36,994 bases of DNA from Candolleomyces eurysporus (GCA_027579435.1 JANBPK010001273.1:1-36994); one strand, 5' to 3'; shown: positions 11,101 through 23,203, numbered from the stretch's first letter. Made by a program: numbers and translations. Notes: a model not told the origin generated them from the sequence alone.

Positions 11101-11944
11101 CATTCTGCAATCCTCTTCCTCCTCTGTTGTCCCAGAACAACCGCCGTTAATCCAGCCTTGATGATCTGGATGACGTAGCCCAAATTTCTCGAGTCTCCCG
11201 ACCTCCACCGTTTGGGTTGCTCGATGCGGTCTTGGAATGAGGCTCGGCTTTCCGTCTTTTGGCCTCTACTCCATACCTCAGACCCTCCTTTGCGGATTTC
11301 ACCCTCCATACCAGTCGGACCATATGCACAGCCATCTTTCTTGGAGAAACAAGCTCCAGTGGAGGTCGGTATCTTTCTTGGAATTAGAGGGCCAAGTTTG
11401 ATCTCAACCGTTGTCCTCCATCTCTACACCAGGTTGCCTTTAGCTCATCGGTGGAGCTTCAAGTTTTAATCCGACTTCGAATCCCCGATCCTCTTTGTTT
11501 CACGGTTAAACGGACTGTTACGCCTACCACGTTGAGAAGTTGCCGGCACTCCCTCAGCTCATTCTGGGGTCAGGTAGAGAGCAAGGGAAATACTTGGTTA
11601 CCTTACGTGGTATGAGAATGGAGATCACAGGAACCTAGTTAACATGATCATTTCTAGATCTCAATCCAATTGATTCGGCATCCAAAGCCATTGTTCATTA
11701 GGCGACCTGCACGGAGAGCGAGTGAATTCGTCGTAGGTCGACCGAAGGACATAACTTCACTGACCTTGGCTTCATAGGGTGGTGCGTCTCTTTGGAGAAC
11801 ATGACGCATCGAAACGGCAGGAACATGCCAAGTGCACGGCGGGCACCCCAATAGGTTGACTACTCTTTTCCACTTGTTCAGGAATGCTCGGCGCCCGCAT
11901 CGTTATCCAGTGCGTGTAATTCAAACATTCGGTTGACCAGCGAA
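11101..11944. other. No recognised gene
   Basis: Frames at 11212-11469 (+) and 11034-11309 (-) overlap and look like chance openings. I see no domain, no intron-linked exon pair and no repeat beyond the end of the array at about 11100. Confidence 0.35.
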
Positions 11945-12480
11945 AAAACCATGGGCGATGGCGGCAAGGTAGAAATGGACGGCACGAATTTGGTTGGTCC
12001 CACCCACTCCCAATTCTTCTCCGCAACCTCCATGTCCAATGCCAAGTATCGCCCGTCCGTCCTCGGCCACTTACATGNTTTTTTTTTTNAGTTTCCTAAT
12101 CAGCTGTACGTGCCCTTTCAGCTCCTCGATTCAGTGGTTTTGAGTTCGAGCAGGAAGGTCTCGCAGCTGTTAGTTAGGGAGGGTGGCAGATTCTTTCCTG
12201 GGGGGAAGGTGAGCCCCGGCCTCGTTCTCCTCCCAGTGCCACCAATCGGTGCATTGAATGGTTATTTGCAAAATCTTGGGCTGGAGTGACGCCGCCCTTT
12301 TGAAGAATGACTTGAGGGTTTCACTCAGGTCGGCAAGCGTAGATCTGGCGGAAGATTAGTACCTTGGTGACTTTGGACCAATGCTTTTTGAAGGCTTTAG
12401 TACCCAAACACTGAAAGGGGGCATTATCGCCTTCTCCCCAGTGTGCGCCTGCTGCCATGACTTGGACGACAAGAGGGATG
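11945..12480 (-). pseudogene. TDWW-family fragment, copy 4
   Basis: The minus strand holds a damaged second exon of the family: HWGEGDNAPFQCLGTKAF, KKHWSKVTKVLIF and, near the other end, NWEWVGPTKF. The stretch between has stops and frame changes. An N flanks each side of a ten-T run (12078 and 12089), so part of the damage may be sequence error. The first exon (the EIRL to WWG part) is absent upstream and the HHP..LTFKLS end is missing. It is therefore truncated on both sides and not a working gene. Confidence 0.7.
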
Positions 12481-14335
12481 TTTCAACCGGCAGAGGCATG
12501 CTTCATTGACCCATGGCGCATGATGATAACCTCGGAAATCTAGTCCAAGAAATGATGTGATGGTTTTATGAAGCGTCTTATATGCATCTAGTAAGTGATT
12601 GCCATCCTCAGCCGAGGGTCCGGCGATAATGGTACAATAGGAGTAGGGTGTTTGAAAGAGCATCATAACAAAAGAGATGAGTTGCGCGTTAAGTCGTAAG
12701 TGTAGAGGAACTCTTCAGGGGACTGAGGGTGATGCAGCCAGAAAGCAGAATGGAAATCGGTAAAAGATAAGGCGAAGAAAAATAATGAACCGTGCTGGGA
12801 GAGATGGGCACCGAGGATTCAGAGGGGAGGAGGGTATGCCATATCTCCGAGTGACTGTGCCTCAGCAATCTGTGTGGCCCGTTCTGTTGGAGCACCGAAG
12901 TAAGCTTCTCCGTTTTCAAGTGTCGTTCCAAAATGCGTTCTCCTATGCGAATCCGGTCTCTGCACAATACATCCACCTCTACGATGAGCTCCTATCCTCC
13001 TTCCATTTCCTGTCGTTCCAGGTGCCGCGCGATTGTTGGATTAAACGGGCGAAAGACACATCATGGTTACCCAATTTTGCCTTCAGCTTGGAACGAGCCA
13101 AGAAGCCTGTGGTCGAAGAGGAGAACCCACCTGCGAGCGATGATATTATGGAGCTCTATACAACATTCTCCAGTGCCTTCGACTTCTGAAAGAACGACTG
13201 CATAAATCTTGTGTCCTTGGGGTCATCCACATGGGACACATCCCGGGATATAGTCACGGACCGCAGGGTCTCCAGCATCTTCGAATTGCAAGCGACTGTG
13301 CGCGCGAACGTCGGTATCTCGGTATCGCATCGTGATGGATGGCTGTCAACGACCGAAGGTTCGTAGCTCCGCCTTCAGCGTTGAAGTGCATCGAGAAAAA
13401 ACATTGAGATCAGAGTAGCATGCAGGGAAGGCCGGTTTGCCCTGCAAGCGCCCCATCCATTCGCCCTCGCCTGTTCCCAGGACGCTGGAGTGCTACAGGC
13501 TCTTGAGAGGCCATGCTGGTGAGACCAAACTCAGATCATCGAGGTGTCATGAGTCAGCGTGCTATCCTTCTCCAAGATCGGGCTCGAGTGGGTAGGAAGC
13601 GTTCCGCTCAGAGCTTCTCATACCTTCCGAAGGCTCGGCCCAATGGACAAGTGGACCTCGTCCAAGGAATCTTTGTGTTCAGCAAGTATCTCGCAAGCAG
13701 TAGAGCGCAGCTCTGGCCCTCACTGAGCCCTCCCTACATAAGGAGACTGAAGAGGTCAATGAGGTGCGTGTGTCTGGGCCTTTGACCTTCAGGAGTATGT
13801 AGCCCGTTTAGGTTCAGGGTAATCGGAAAATCGAGGACTTCTTCTGGCTCGGAGGAGGGACAATCGAGACCTTGAAGCGTTCACGGTAGAGAAAAATCGA
13901 GGGCATCAAAGGGTTCACCCTGCTCTCATGCCGCCGAAAATTATTCTAGAGGTGCGAGGGACTACCTTGAACTACCTGTGGAGAACCCAAAAGATTCATC
14001 AGTGTTTCCTTCGATGACGAAGCTGGCTGCAGCTTACAAGAAAAAAAATAACGGGGAAGTATGCTACAGCTTCCGGGGCCTGGAGCCATAGAATAAGGGC
14101 TAGTCGGTCCAGGGCAAAGAAGGAAGGTGGAGGGGAAACAAGCAGAAGTGCTCTGAGGAGGTGGCGCTTAACGATCAAAGGTGTTCAAACTCCGTCAAGC
14201 CGATCCTGGGGCCGGGCTAGGAATGGAAGTTGTATGCCACGAGAAGATTTTTCCCACCGTAGGCAAACTGTCTCCGCTCATCGAGGGTAACCCTCATCAA
14301 CACCGACCCGCCCAACCCCCCAAGAAGACGTCGAA
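12481..14335. other. 1.85 kb without a recognised gene
   Basis: A plus-strand frame at 12785-13189 (134 codons, ending LYTTFSSAFDF) and another at 13513-13785 have acceptable composition but no family I know, and I could not join them by splice sites. The last few hundred bases should carry the eL37 promoter. The leader just before the ATG at 14336 is purine/pyrimidine-skewed, as is common for ribosomal protein genes. Confidence 0.3.
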
Positions 14336-15004
14336 ATGGTGAGTTCTGCCGCTCTACAGCGTCTTTATGTATGAGTACAGGATCCTGGAGAAGATTCTGA
14401 GGTTCTGGAGGTCGAATTTGCGATGGATGCGGTTGGATGGGTGTGGATGAGGTTTGACAGACGGTTCTGGAGATTGGGCTTTGGACGAAGCAATCTGCGC
14501 TTTTCTCGACTGGAATTCTATTAGAATGTTACTGATGGTCGTATCCGCTGGCGTATCCATGATTTAGACGAAAGGTGCGTCCGTTATCGCTTGGTAGAAA
14601 TTTAGCATATTGACGATAATCTACAGGTACCTCGTCCTTCGGTAAGAGACACAGCAAGAGTCACACTCTCTGCAGGCGCTGTGGCAACCGTGCTTTCCAC
14701 AAGCAGCATAAGAGTACGCGCTCAGCTACCTTTTGTCGACCCATGGCTAACCTTGTCTTCCAGCCTGCGCTCAATGCGGGTACCCTTCTGCCAAGCTGAG
14801 GTCGTATGAGTGGGGCCAAAAGGCCAAGCGCCGAAAGACGACTGGGACTGGCAGGATGAGATACCTCAAGACGGTCTCGAGGCGGTTCAAGAATGGATTC
14901 AGGTGCGTTCGAGTTCCCCCTTGTCAACAACCTTTCGTCCTGACAGTCGTTTTAGAGAAAACACGGTTGCGACCAAGAAGGCCAAGCCATCGACCACCGA
15001 GTAA
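14336..15004 (+). CDS. RPL37: 60S ribosomal protein eL37
   Basis: Five exons give exactly 94 residues: 14336-14338, 14568-14574, 14627-14713, 14764-14902 and 14956-15004. The product starts [19 protein letters not shown] and continues [30 protein letters not shown] and [20 protein letters not shown], ending with an [15 protein letters not shown] tail. The four zinc-binding cysteines (C-R-R-C and C-A-Q-C) are present. The length matches eL37 (about 92-97). It binds rRNA near the tunnel exit side of the large subunit. The first exon codes only the initiator ATG, followed directly by GTGAGT and a 229-nt intron. Exon 2 is just ACGAAAG (7 nt), needed to supply Thr-Lys-Gly. The conserved N-terminus makes this reading almost unavoidable. 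The long first intron is typical of ribosomal protein genes and may carry regulatory elements, but none is recognisable. Confidence 0.95.
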
Positions 15005-15222
15005 ACGCATCGCTCAGCTTATTTTCGTCGCGTTTCATGTATGATCATCATGCCAAAATACACCACATGCAGATATGGCCATGTCTTCATTTCACTCTTA
15101 AATCTCGCGCAAACACCGTCAGCTGTGAAATGATCATGGTTGATTTTTTNCTGCTCTCTGCTGTTCCATCACTTCTCATTGACTATTTTGGCCCAAGCCT
15201 CAACGAAGGCGTTCCATTTCCT

Positions 15223-16677
15223 TCAACTCGTGCTAATCGTGTATCTGCCGTCGTTCTCTGTATTACCCTCACTCCCCGACGCATTGGTCTCAAGATCCTT
15301 CATAACCTTCTCAAGGTGTTTCTCGAATGTCGGGCTCCCTGTGTCCGAACGTCCCTGCGCAGCGGTTCTCTCCCCTTTTGGTGCACCGGAAAGGTCGGTT
15401 TCCTCTGAACCTGACTTTCCTCCATTTAAGCTTGCCATAAGGACGTTGGCATATAATCGGCCGAGGATGAACTCGCTGGACACATGAATGAGTAGCCAGT
15501 CGTCAGTGAATGCTTATTCCCGGGATGCATACTCACCAGGCAACGCCCAAGAAACTCGTCGGATACTTGAGGTATAAGACGAGAAAAGGTATACAGAATA
15601 TTGTCGTGATTGACCCGGTTTCGACTGTTCGGAGGATAACGAGGTCGATGAGGTTTTGTGAGCGCCGGAATGTTGTCGACGATTTGAATTTCAAGAGCTA
15701 GTCAAGTTCCGAGTAAAGCAGGCCCAGAGAGTAGGGTTTGAGATGCCTGTCGGACCGGGAGGAACTCAGGTGCTTACTGGGATGACAATGCTAGCTGTTA
15801 CGAGCGAGTCGCAGACGATAGTCAGCGAAAGCCAAGAGATGAGGACTGGATGGAGGAGATCAAGTCTCTCTGCATTCTTGCCCAATTTCAAGAACTACTT
15901 CGAACGCGGAGGCGGTAAGTAATGAGTTGGAAGGAGATAAGCACGGTACGGACCAATGCGGTGAGGGTAATTGCTGCAGAACATTGCGAGCAGCAGAGCT
16001 GTTTATCGGGTGTATATGAAGACGATAGGCATTGACAATCGTTCAGCTCAGATCAACGGGAGGTAAGGAAAGTGAATGACTGACTATAAATATGAGTGGG
16101 GTGACGAGGGCTGTGCCCCAGGTAGCCCGCATGAATTTGTGTACTCTCCTATCGCAATATAAGATGAGCGCAAGTCAGTGCTTTTAGTTCTCCCAGGTCC
16201 GATCTGGGTTATAGACAGATTGAACTAACCATAGACGAGACAATTGAACCAGGAACGCGACTATTCGTCAAAGAGGCATCAGAAGGAACCATGTTAATAA
16301 GAGAAAGACGGTTGATCTATAATATTATCTACCCACCTAGCCCATCAAAAAGAGGAAGTACCGTGCTGGACCAAGGCGCGTTCGCGAAGTTGAAATCCCC
16401 TGAGGGAGCTAGGATGGCGTATGCGGTGTGGGACATGAAGATTAGTTGAAGGGTTTCGAGGATCGTTGTCCCGGTCACGATACAGTGGATCCATCTGCTA
16501 TATCGTCTACTTGATACTTTGACGTATCGGTATAGTTGGACGGTATAAGCACCCATAAGCCAGAAGCTTGCCACTGTTCCTATGAGCAAGGGCCCTTTCC
16601 TGTACAATGCAAAGCGTCAGTTTGCTCCGAGGTCGAACAATTGCATATACGAACATCAAATCAGGGTGAGCAGCCAT
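15223..16677 (-). CDS. DUF6534 family multi-pass membrane protein
   Basis: Minus-strand exons assemble into a DUF6534 protein. The first large exon (about 16607-16337) gives GPLLIGTVASFWLMGAYTVQ and FLFDGLG-like helix starts. A 31-nt exon (16260-16230) gives VAFLVQLSRLW. The next, from 16148, gives RVHKFMRATWGTALVTPLIF. Further on come ERLDLLHPVLISWLSLTIVC (then DSLVTAS), the signature SQNLIDLVILRTVETGSITT, and the last exon EFILGRLYANVLMASLNGG with a hydrophilic tail ending at 15223. This order, with the GPLLIG opening, the D-x-L-x-T helix, the VETG helix and a GRLYxNxxxxxLN end, is that of the family, which is greatly expanded in Agaricomycetes and of unknown function. The exact start is uncertain: the ATG at 16677 is a candidate, but its splice phase does not fit cleanly. 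The exons around 15900-16080 are also unresolved. It runs convergent to eL37. Confidence 0.7.
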
Positions 16678-17528
16678 GAAGCTTAAATAGTGTACTTCGT
16701 ATAATCTGGTCTGTTGTCTGTCATCCGAGTGGAGAGGCGAGGGAGCGCCCAGCAGAGCGATGAGAGGTGAATCAGATCATCCAAACCAACCGGGTCCCTG
16801 GCTATATGTACCATCTTCTCGGCCCAAATGCGGGGAGCCCATTTGTCAAACCTGAGTTGGGATCAGTCAGAGGATGTGCAATGTCTGATCCTTGTTGGAT
16901 CGCTTAAAGCGAGGGGTGGCGATACCTCGACGTAAGGATCGGCTGTACCGCCCCTCCGGACGTCCTTGCTTCATCCCTTTTCGGGAATGACAGACATTCG
17001 AGTGAAATTGCGGAACAGCCCCCGTCAAAATTTCATTACTAGATTTTGACAAGATCATGATGCGTTTTGCCAAAGTCGTTATCTCTGAGGTGATCTGACC
17101 ACATATGTACGGTATTCAGGGGGTACTGCTGAGACCCAGCGCCCAAAACCAGAATAGAGATATTAAGAGCCGAGTTTGAAGTAGTACTCGACAGATGGAG
17201 CCAGGAAAGAGGCTAGTGCCAACGGAAGATAACAGATTCTTCCCGATCCTAAATACTATTGTTACACTCCCCTGCCAGTGAGGAGTTGGTGAACGAACTC
17301 AAGATAGGAGATAGGAAGTTGTCCCCCATCGTTATCTATTTTATGAAACTCAGATACTAGGTTGACAGCGAAAAAAAAANGACCACGGGCGATGTCGAAA
17401 AGATGGGAAAAGGACGAAACACATTCATGAACAATGACAGCCCTACCACAGCGTAGGTACCGAGCATAAGAAGAGGTATGAGTCATGATTTAGTAAAGAT
17501 AGAGCATCTCGAGGCTGACATCGTAGCC
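16678..17528. other. No recognised gene
   Basis: Only short frames (16867-17073 and 17262-17486, both minus) are open. The stretch includes a nine-A run followed by an N at 17380. I see no domain, repeat or RNA gene. Confidence 0.4.
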
Positions 17529-18493
17529 TCAGGATAACTTGAATGTCAGAATCTTGACACAATACTTCATCTCATCGCCTGACGGATGATGAGCATACGT
17601 GAAGGCATAGTCTCTGGGAGCTTCAACGAATTTGGTGGGTCCCATCCACTCCCAATCCTTCACTGGAACCTCCTCGTCCAATACCAAGCATCGCCCATCC
17701 CTCCTCGGCCACTTCCATTGGTCCTTAGCTTTTGTAATCAGCTGCACCTGCTGTTTGAGCTGATCCTGCTTCGATTCTATGGTTTCAAGCTCCAGCAGGA
17801 ATGTCTCGCAACTGTTGGGTAGGCAGGCCCACGCATTCCTCCCCGGTGCGAAGCGGAGCTCGAGGGCTCGGTTCTCCTCCCAGTTCCACCAATCCGTGTA
17901 TCGAATAGTGACTTGGACAATCTTGGGCTGAAGCGACGGCACCCTTTCGAAGAATGCTTCGAAAGTTTGGGGCTGACAAGCGTACATCTGGCTGAAGATT
18001 TGCACCTTGGCGATCTTCGACCAACGTTCGTTCCTGAAAGCTTTCGTACGCAAACTCTGAAAAGGTGAGTTATCCTCTCCACTCCAGTGTCCGCCGCCTT
18101 TCACCACGATTTGGACGTCAAAAGGTGCAATAGCGCTGGGGATTGCAACAAAGACTTACCCGGCTGTCCTCTGTGGTCGGGCGGGCTCCTGCAATCGTTT
18201 CCCCACCAGAATGCCTCCTCAGTGTTCCCGCTCGAAGGGAGCCAAATCAGATCCTTGGTTTCGATGTACACCCGTTTGCACACTCTGAGCAACCGTAAAT
18301 CAGTCCTCTTCGGTGCTGTATATCCTGGACGATAGTGATAGCTTTGCAGTAGATAAGCCTTGTTAGAATCCGGGTATGACGCTACTACGAGCTTGAAGAT
18401 TTCCAATCGTATCTCCGGTGGGACGGCCGAGTACAGAGGGGCCTGTTCTTGCAGATCCACTTTAGACCGTTGTAGTGAAATCTTCGAGCCCAT
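17529..18493 (-). CDS. TDWW-family hypothetical protein, copy 2 (intact)
   Basis: Minus-strand exons 18493-18160 and 18097-17529 with a 62-nt intron (GTAAGT...GAAAG) encode 300 residues. The family landmarks are all present: LYSAVPPEIRLEIFKLVVAS, YHYRPGYTAPKRTDLRLLRV, EEAFWWGN, ERWSKIAKVQIFSQMYAC, VTIRYTDWWNWEENRALEL, FLLELETIESKQDQL, DWEWMGPTKF and HHPSGDEMKYCVKILTFKLS. The acceptor AAG was chosen because it is the only one that gives both a normal intron length and the right phase. Nearer acceptors would leave introns of 24-28 nt out of frame. It lies about 1.2 kb from, and divergent to, the pseudogene copy at 19701-20623. This suggests local duplication and inversion. Function unknown. Confidence 0.8.
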
Positions 18494-19700
18494 TGCTTTC
18501 AGCGTTGCAGATGAGGGCGAGGATGGATATCGACAGTGGAGCGAGTTGGGAACTCAAGAGATTGCAGGATACGCCATTAATGGTGGTTTGATGCCGGAGA
18601 AGCATCTGAGGGGGTGTGTGTTCAGATTTCCAAAAGGGTACTAAGGAAGCTTTTCAAACGTCCAAACAGATTGTTGTGTGAGAATTACACACCGAAAACT
18701 ATGGCAGAAGCTCAAATTCAGCTCTCGAGGCAGTAAGCGCGTGCAAAGTCACAAAGCCCATCGGGCGACATGTACACAGAACTGCTATCCAAACCACTCG
18801 TTTGGAAACAGTTTGGTGCGGGTGTATTTGTACAGGGTGCTTGTATTGTGTGTGGTTATTGGTGACCACATCCCGCGATGTTGTCTTGAGTTCGCCGAGT
18901 CCCTTATGCCCGCCAATTGCAATCCTCATTTGGCTCAGAGGAGGATGCCGAAACATGGCGAAGCCAGTGGCAGTTAGTCATAGCGAAGGTGTGCTGGTAT
19001 CGCGCACTCAGCTCTTAAATCGAGGAATTACTTTCCGTCCCTGCAAAACGAAGGCCACATGTGGAGGTTGTCAAAGCGGGATCACTCAAGGAGGAGTCGA
19101 ATACCTGTTCGGCCCACTTTTTGCTACCCCCCNGTAGAATGGCATACTGTTGTCTATTTCCTCTTCAACGCGCCGATCAATGGAGCTTCGTTTGTTAACG
19201 TTGCTGGCAGAGTACCTACCCAGCGGCTGCGAGACGTTCATAGTCCAATTCGAAACATATGACGAGATCAGCGCGAAAGTAAATAAGAGTATCTGACCCG
19301 GGAAGTACCGAGTGAATCGGAGGGATATTTGGTGACGGGGTACGTCCTAAGCACCCGTCGGTGTCATCAGTCAGGCCCGAACTGAGTATCCGACGAAGAT
19401 GGGTCTTGAGTCAAGTATGTGATTCAACATTGACATCACATTGAGTCATCCCTTTGTGGTCGTGAACTCGTGAACGGATAGATAAACGGTGGCTCGGACA
19501 GTGGGCGTTGATGTGATCGACTCCCGCTGCCACGACCATGCCTGGTCCATGGCGCTGGCGTGAACCAAGGTTTGGCACTGCCTCACCGCGGACCAGTCGA
19601 TTTGTTGTTGTAAAGACACGTCCAAAGTCATCGACAGTCTACGACCCGCTTCACAGCTCTGATTTCCAGAGCGATGTCTTGTACACTGCGTCGACTTGTC
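18494..19700. other. Spacer between divergent TDWW copies; no recognised gene
   Basis: About 1.2 kb separate the intact minus-strand copy from the broken plus-strand copy. Open frames such as 18802-19137 (+, with an N at 19133 in a C run) have no features I can support. Promoters of both copies should lie here, but I see no clear TATA or other element. Confidence 0.35.
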
Positions 19701-20623
19701 TCATGTACACACCCAAGATTAATCCCCTCTCTACTCCACCTTCCCGCCCGAAGTCCGTTTGGCAATTTTCGGGCTTGCATTCGTATCCTATCCAAATCCT
19801 GAGAAGCCATATCCATTTCGAAGTTATACTGCCGTCCGGGATATACAGCACCCAAAAAGACCGACCTGGCTTTGCTGAGAGCCTGCAAGAAAGCGTATCT
19901 AGAAGCCAGAGACCTTATTTGGCTTCCTTCAACAGGCAATCACGAAGAGGCGTTCTGGTGGGGAGACGGTCGTACGAAGCCGCCCGAGCACAGGGAAATG
20001 ATGGGTACGTACAGGTACTCATCCATATGCCCCGTCGTCTTATAATACCCTGTAAATTAGACGGGGATGACGTCGCAAACAAATGCAACCACCCTCTTCA
20101 AAGTTTACAAACAAAAGCGTTTACAAACGAACACTGGTCGAAGATCACCAAGGTGCACATATTCGGCGAAATGCAGGCTTGCATAGAAAGTACCTTTAGA
20201 TGGTTCTTCGAAATTCTCCCAGTGCTCTAGCCCAAGGTCGTCCACCTCACAATTCGGTATACCGATTGGTGGTTCTGGCAACAAAACGACCCGCTGAAGG
20301 TTGAGGCCATCATACCCGGAAAATATTGTATATACCTTCCCACAAGCTGCGAAACGTTTATTCTTGAGCTCGAGACAATCGAATCCAAGGAAAACCAGCT
20401 CAAGGTGCAAGTAAGTTCGATTTTTGAATCAAAGGAGTTGTGGAAGTGGCGTAGGACGGACATGCGGTTCTTGGTGTTAGACAAGACCGTTGGAGTTAGG
20501 GATTGGGAGTGGATTGGGCCCACGAGGTTTATTCGAAGCCAGTATGCCCTCCCATATGACCACCATCCAGCCGGCAAAGAGATGAAGTTTGTAGTCAAGG
20601 CTTTGACATTCAAGATAGATTGA
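19701..20623 (+). pseudogene. TDWW-family pseudogene, copy 3
   Basis: The family can be followed across two exons (about 19701-20004 and 20061-20623, intron GTACGT...ATTAG). Pieces are PLYSTFPPEVRLAIFGLAF, then after a shift RPGYTAPKKTDLALLRACKK, HEEAFWWGDGRTKPPEH, NEHWSKITKVHIF, LTIRYTDWWFWQQNDPLKV, LELETIESKENQLK, DWEWIGPTRF and YDHHPAGKEMKFVVKALTF. Three lesions are visible. The frame changes near 19727-19735 (a C4 run) before PLYS. One base is missing at about 19828, where copies 1 and 2 read SYYYRP or SYHYRP. A TAG at 20228-20230 replaces the CAG of PSLQPK. The first could be a homopolymer error; the nonsense codon is not of that kind. Apart from these it is well preserved, so the loss looks recent. 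Confidence 0.8.
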
Positions 20624-23203
20624 GGGTACAATAGGAATGAAACAATTTGCTTTTCATGAACTGCATTGTATAAAGTTCAGCATCAAACGAAGACATAGAA
20701 GAGTTCGAGACGTTTGTAACTTTGGAACTGCAAGCGACAAAGTCAACTATTTCCTCCCAATCGGCTGTCCGATCATCATTGAAGCAGGAGTTGTTCTGGT
20801 GTAAGCCTTGACCAAAACCTGACAATAGATCTTGGCCAACTGCATGATGAGACATAGCCCTGGAGCAATGTTTCGTTCTTTATCCCTGCGGAATCGGCGA
20901 AACGGTATGTGCACGTAGATAGCTACAATCGGGGTTCAGAGTGTCGTTGATGGATGTGCAGGAATTGACACTGACAGGGAATGCAGGGAGGCGAGCCCTG
21001 TCGTGCAGGGCTCCGTCTTGACTTACTCAGTAAAAGGTATGCTCCATATCGGCGTCATATACTGTCAATGCAGAGCTGATCAGCCAGTATCTCGGATACA
21101 AGGACACACTCATACATTCGGCGGTAGTGAAGGAAAGCTCTGCAATCTGGGTATTAAAAGCGTCGGGATTCTATCTGAATGGAGGGCAACGGGGCCATTT
21201 ACATCGATGAGGTGTCGGGTGTAACCAACATCAGATACGGAACGTCGTTCATCCCATACCTTATTCTCCCGATCGATGGTTTCAATCATAGACTCGAGAG
21301 TCGGCTTGGAGCATGTAACTTTGAATCATCCTTTCTTGAGAATATCGTACTCATTGCGGTTCACTAACGGTTCACTAAATCAAGTAGTCAACACATCGAA
21401 ACGAAAATAACGCAGGTGAAGTTGACCTACTGTGGACAATATCAGAGGGGTCATACAGTGAGAACTGGGGAGGAACAATGTGAAGAGTGCGGCGAGACAG
21501 CGTGAATTGCGTCAGTCGCCGGAAGGGAGGTAATGGATGCGACTACTGAAACAAAGCTTTTCCCTAGGGCCCGATAAGGCCAGCAGAACGTCAGTAGGGT
21601 CGGAGGACTTGACAGCCATGCTCAGGTAGCCAGCGAGGTCGTTTGGGTTCAGATAGTGCCATAGCAAGTGCAGACTCGACAGAAGGAGTCTCCGCAAAGC
21701 AGAAAGCCGGCTTGAGGTTTACGAGTACTAACAAAGAAACGAAGATAGTAAGTGGAGCTTCCCACTCCATTTGATACCGCGCGGAACAGAGAAAGAGAAA
21801 GCTGGCTATAGGTTGGAGTTCGTGGGGCCTGTGGTCATGGGGCCCAGTTTGTAGGGGCCTGGGTCTACCATGATAATACGAGCTTTCTCAGACCGTCGAT
21901 CAGGGTTCAAGCCTCAAGCAGAAATCTTGTCTAGGGAGCGGGGCTTGGCCCCGATATTACAGATCAGGCGAAGGCCTATGAGAAGAGCCCATACTAGTAG
22001 TTACAGTTGCTGCTTGGAGAATGGCAGTTGAATGGAAAGAAGAACTTCCAACCGAAGGCGATAAAATGACTCATCGGGCCGGGGCCGGTCCCTTTGAGCT
22101 CAAATAAGTACCTAAGTTTCGTTTCTCTCCTCTTCTTCCCATCCCTCTCCGACCACGTTTTCAGTGGTATCTCCTCTCAGGCTCCGCTACGTCAAACATG
22201 GGCCCGTATTGAGCTTTTCAATTCCTATACCTATGTCGCAATTACCGAAATAGCACCACTACAAACCCCGTCCTTCACGAACCATGGCTTCGGTAGGAAC
22301 CTCGAATTTCTGGCTTGGCCAGTTGTAGAATCCCGGCCAGTCTTTGGGAAGAATTTCATCTCCTCCCTCAGTCTCCAAAATGCTTAGCTCTTGTAGCCTT
22401 CTCGATTGAATTCGAACGTAAAACCCATCCTTTGGACCTTGACTCGGACCGCGCTACTCGAATACGAGCTCATACGTGACAACCACATCAAATACTCAAC
22501 CAATTGGACGCTTCCTATTTCTCCTTACTAATTGAATCGAAGAGACCGAAGGAACTTCTTTGGAAGACTGACTTCCCCAGTTTTACTCTCATGATACAAA
22601 ATGTTGATCTTGCTGCGCAGCTGTATCCTCTCGCTTCCGAAATTTCGAACGTGAACGGATAAATGCCGCGGTTCAATCGTAGAGGCTAATCTGAACTCGG
22701 GGGATGGACGGAGGATCCATTACTACAACGTGATCATTCGAGCGCTCGAAACGGCATCCGAAGCAGCCAACGACAGGCGCTGCATTATGTTTGTGTGTTA
22801 GCCTTCTACTCGCATCAATGGATAGCGACATCACGGTCGAGAATAACAGAACTTCTTCCCAACTGCTTCTCAGCTCGTAACCGCAACAAGGCCAACCCTG
22901 AAAGCAAGTCTCTTGTGCACGCCACGGGGCTTGTCGTGACTTCTCGACTGTGCGTCTTAGGGGCCCGATATTCTTTTTTCCGCGTCCCTCGTACAGGCGC
23001 AAAATACGCGGTAAAAAGTACCCATATCGATGCTAGTTCTTGCTTAACGAGGACCGGACGCCTTGCCTTTGTTGTCACGAAGCATTACGCAGTCGTAGCA
23101 TTCTTCATTCAGTGAAGACCACGGCTTGAATCTTTTTGCGGCTTGATCCTTCTTCTTTGTATACGTCTAATTCTCGGCGACATTGCTTGGACGACCAGAA
23201 GTC
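20624..23203. other. 2.6 kb without a recognised gene
   Basis: Protein-like frames exist without a family I can name: minus 20610-20855 (contains NNSCFNDDRTADWEEIVDFV), plus 21179-21367 (contains GNGAIYIDEVSGVTNIRYGT), minus 21512-21697 and plus 22094-22387. They could be exons of unrecognised or decayed genes, but I could not join any of them by splice sites. The end of this stretch is the promoter region of the dioxygenase gene. Confidence 0.3.

Noticed and set aside
14354..14560. Minus-strand 68-codon frame and a possible snoRNA inside eL37 intron 1
   Set aside because: The frame has no feature of a gene. I could not find a convincing C/D or H/ACA box pair in the intron.
18098..18159. A possible 24-nt intron in TDWW copy 2 (acceptor ccccag)
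   Set aside because: The phase does not fit. The 62-nt intron ending in GAAAG keeps the frame, gives 300 residues and matches copy 1 in length.
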